In this document: positions 7,401 through 7,502 of the stretch, in pieces
Position numbering within the stretch: position 1 is the stretch's first letter
Layout: each line of letters starts with the position of its first letter
Made by a program: the position numbers and the translations under genes
From: GCA-2862585 sp036340235
GTDB lineage: Bacteria; Bacteroidota; Bacteroidia; Flavobacteriales; UBA7312
Direction of reading: 5' to 3'
DNA: 7,502 bases
NCBI GenBank assembly: GCA_036340235.1
Contig: JAYYZE010000031.1
Span: 1-7,502 of the forward strand
Notes under the pieces: generated by a model
Told to the model about the DNA's origin: nothing
Databases searched by the model: none
The model's input: the letters and a program-made list of their open reading frames with translations, nothing else

Positions 7401-7502
7401 GTTATGTCGGCTGGTCCTGTCAACTCCAACGAGTTTAATGGAACAAGTAGAACACGATATTTTATGCAGCCGGGTACTACTTATGAGTGGAACATTAGAG
7501 CT
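4371..7502 (+). CDS. Large exported mosaic protein: Kazal-like, GCTD repeats, SprB-like, DUF3105, FnIII (3' end outside window)
   Basis: The frame is open for 1044 codons from ATG 4371 to the right edge; I translated it line by line and found no stop or frameshift. The N-terminus MKPLYTLLIVLMPFIGLS looks like a signal peptide. Domain order by residue: Kazal-like 43-89; 21-residue repeats at 96, 241, 390, 466, 626, 733 and 938; beta-rich domains at about 124-236, 272-380 and 493-619; second Kazal-like 413-459; SprB-like 652-726; DUF3105-like about 791-920; FnIII from about 972. The many paired cysteines fit an oxidising, extracellular location. In Bacteroidota such mosaics are usually exported by the type IX secretion system and anchored or released through a C-terminal domain, which would lie beyond this window. 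No enzyme active site is certain. Possible roles are adhesion, protease inhibition or binding of surface polymers, all inference. There is no clear Shine-Dalgarno sequence; the start is set by the signal peptide and the promoter-like box. Confidence 0.92.
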   Translation, partial: MKPLYTLLIVLMPFIGLSKSESNTISEPISASVVVDEINSLDCIDPSLINPDAICFFIYDPVCGCNNVTYSNSCFAENSGVLSWVNGECSSATVFGCTDETATNFNASATTDDGSCTYLEPEGFNVTFSINTANIIVGPNGMYIGGGMFGDAMALPLSDDDGDGIWTGVTFISNGASGNYTLLNSPNNGGDWGAKENIAGLPCADAANWNDRILPAISSDTTLLHCFETCGTDGTCPLISGCTDESAMNYNPAASEDDGSCEFLVDGESPYCDTQIYHFAIEAEVVSSVFLSIGNNGPNSIIIQVESADADPVDDLIIYSSTAGNTLGELSSNNGIYSNTMTWNSDVNTVDINVLWSKQSFGGNWQLSQNNLTINVNDTCDISITPSISGCTDATAVNYNPDANLDDGSCEFCIDSDLIDSNAFCIEIYEPVCGCNNVTFNNSCYAEISGVVNWIAGECSSSNVFGCTDETASNYNPDAIMDDGSCVACQELTTINFSVDASYLISAEYDNVLVNGSWDAFGDSNQYWGAWGVTLTDDNMDGIYTGSLSLEPGFYEYVHALSGPADGNSGWGIIGYAPDDCALGTNPISGDDAPNYYFDAQCGQVIDLPIICFGECNDCSVIITTGCMDPSADNYNPGATEDDGSCTYCEEFQVSILSTQDVYFEGSSDGYVIATGVNGTNDYNIIVFDLNGTQQNPFALSAGVYIVSVTDMISGCTSEAQFSINELFSNIPGCTDSLANNFNPEANIDNGDCDYCLNFLNSLNDIVDYSCDDSQEFDTINTIIENNPNTGSPHINLPNEICYTISPPSSGPHRSSWAKWGEYEYLPPQRWLHNLEHGGIAFLYHPCAEQSVIDSLRNIACSMPDDETGAFRWVLTPYPNLPSKISIVAWEWSYSKNSVDSDEIFTFILEHYRQAPEDFPHDGSYNDLYIGKCSELIGCTDQDAENDNPIAVVDDGSCIEEHYHVCENEIEGLFVNNIIHNRVVFNWDSPEENPSHYMIRYRPVGTSSWTVMSAGPVNSNEFNGTSRTRYFMQPGTTYEWNIRA
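4497..4637 (+). other. Kazal-like domain 1 (residues 43-89)
   Basis: Cysteines lie at 43, 55, 63, 65, 74 and 89. The C55-x7-C63-x10-C74 spacing and the segment YDPVCGCNNVTYSNSC match the Kazal serine-protease inhibitor core (Y-x-P-x-C-G ... T-Y-x-N-x-C). The usual fifth cysteine just after C4 is absent; instead an extra C65 follows C63, as in many bacterial Kazal-like domains. By alignment with ovomucoid, the P1 specificity residue would be F57, two after C55. Confidence 0.7.
4497..4718 (+). repeat. 222-base module (Kazal + GCTD repeat), copy 1
   Basis: This stretch encodes 74 residues running from C43 to C116: Kazal-like domain 1, a short SSATVF link, and the first GCTD repeat. The same module recurs at 5607-5828 with no length change. 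By hand count, 49 of 74 residues are identical. Confidence 0.85.
4740..5078 (+). other. Beta-sandwich-like domain A (residues 124-236)
   Basis: This segment begins FNVTFSINTANI and contains GGGMFGDAMALPLSDDDGDGIWTG, followed by strands ending in LLNSPNNGGDWGAKE and a cysteine cluster (C226, C230, C236). The pattern 'strand, D-x-D-G-D-G-x-W, strand' recalls starch-binding or glycogen-binding beta-sandwich modules. The acidic run at residues 159-163 could bind calcium. Carbohydrate binding is inference only. Confidence 0.45.
5184..5510 (+). other. Unidentified beta-rich domain (residues 272-380)
   Basis: The segment between C272 and C380 alternates hydrophobic and polar residues in a strand-like way and ends with GGNWQLSQNNLTINVNDTC. 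That ending is loosely like the G-x-W-x-L end of P-domain or jelly-roll modules. I cannot assign a family with confidence. Confidence 0.35.
5607..5747 (+). other. Kazal-like domain 2 (residues 413-459)
   Basis: This is a second copy with cysteines at 413, 425, 433, 435, 444 and 459, in exactly the same spacing as copy 1, and with the core YEPVCGCNNVTFNNSC. The predicted P1 residue is E427, not phenylalanine. If active, the two domains would therefore prefer different proteases. Confidence 0.7.
5607..5828 (+). repeat. 222-base module (Kazal + GCTD repeat), copy 2
   Basis: The second copy of the 74-residue module covers residues 413-486. Best conserved are the PVCGCNNVT core, the GECSS link and the VFGCTDETA join. 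Many synonymous differences, such as GGT/GGC and TGT/TGC, show the duplication is old rather than a recent copy or an assembly artefact. Confidence 0.85.
5847..6227 (+). other. Beta-sandwich-like domain B (residues 493-619)
   Basis: It begins TTINFSVDASYL, has NGSWDAFGD and later LTDDNMDGIYTGSL (acidic run at residues 537-541), then EPGFYEYVHAL, and ends in a cysteine cluster (C612, C616, C619). The layout parallels domain A with weak sequence similarity, so the two are probably distant copies of one carbohydrate-binding-like fold. Confidence 0.45.
6324..6548 (+). other. SprB-like segment (residues 652-726)
   Basis: The order 'strand, EGSSDGYVIATGVNGTNDYNI, strand, FALSAGVYIVSVTDMISGC' matches the SprB-type repeat (G-x-S-D-G then L-x-x-G-x-Y-x-V-x-V-T-D-x-x-x-C). 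That repeat occurs in gliding-motility adhesins and other type IX secreted proteins. The match is by eye and lacks the usual first cysteine. Confidence 0.6.
6741..7130 (+). other. DUF3105-like domain (about residues 791-920)
   Basis: The conserved signatures are ISPPSSGPH (residues 805-813), W-x-x-x-G-E-Y about ten residues later, RWLHNLEHGGIAFLYHP (residues 831-847), and a late VLTPYPNLPSKISIVAWEW segment. These follow the DUF3105 order P-P-x-S-G-P-H ... H-x-L-E-H-G ... P. H833-x-x-E836-H837 forms an HxxEH motif, and with H813 it could bind a metal ion; this is inference, and no catalytic role is known to me. Confidence 0.75.
7284..7502 (+). other. Fibronectin type III domain, incomplete
   Basis: After the seventh repeat, the segment VVFNWDSPEENPSHYMIRYR, then SWTVMSAG and Y-E-W-N-I-R-A at the window edge, follows the FnIII pattern: a strand with a conserved W, then Y-x-I-x-Y-R, then a Y-x-W-x-I/V-R-A strand. 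The domain is cut near its end by the window border. Confidence 0.7.

Overview
The window looks like chromosomal DNA from a member of the Bacteroidota, most likely a marine or free-living flavobacterium. The evidence is AT-rich composition, starts without clear Shine-Dalgarno sequences, -7 boxes matching the Bacteroidota form TAnnTTTG, and families typical of the phylum: DUF3127, an OppC-type permease with a long periplasmic insert, and a secreted mosaic protein with repeats of the form GCTD...NYNP...DDGSC. The phylum call is firm; anything finer is inference.

Layout. Positions 1-1415 (+) hold the 3' end of a membrane-bound family 2 glycosyltransferase, followed by an OppC-like ABC permease whose preferred start overlaps the glycosyltransferase stop as ATGA. 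Positions 1412-4008 (-) form a tight three-gene operon, transcribed as flavin reductase-like protein, DUF3127 protein with an SSB-like acidic tail, and AtoE-type short-chain fatty acid transporter. It runs convergently into the permease gene, and the two stop codons overlap. Positions 4009-4370 are mostly intergenic and contain a tRNA-Leu(UAG) with its own promoter-like box and a strong intrinsic terminator. Three TAnnTTTG boxes lie here, one upstream of each transcription unit.

From 4371 to the right edge (+) runs one uninterrupted reading frame of at least 1044 codons with no stop inside the window. It encodes an exported mosaic protein. In order it has a signal peptide, a Kazal-like domain, the first of seven 21-residue cysteine-bracketed repeats, several beta-sandwich-like domains, a second Kazal-like domain, an SprB-like segment, a DUF3105-like domain with an HxxEH motif, and the beginning of a fibronectin type III domain. 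The C-terminus, where a type IX secretion sorting domain would be expected, lies outside the window.

How the genes relate. The left and centre are ordinary envelope and housekeeping functions with no obvious single pathway. The mosaic protein is the most unusual content. It combines two protease-inhibitor-like domains that differ at the predicted specificity residue with a DUF3105 domain whose serine codon use differs from the rest of the gene. This suggests a cell-surface or secreted protein built by module duplication and domain acquisition.
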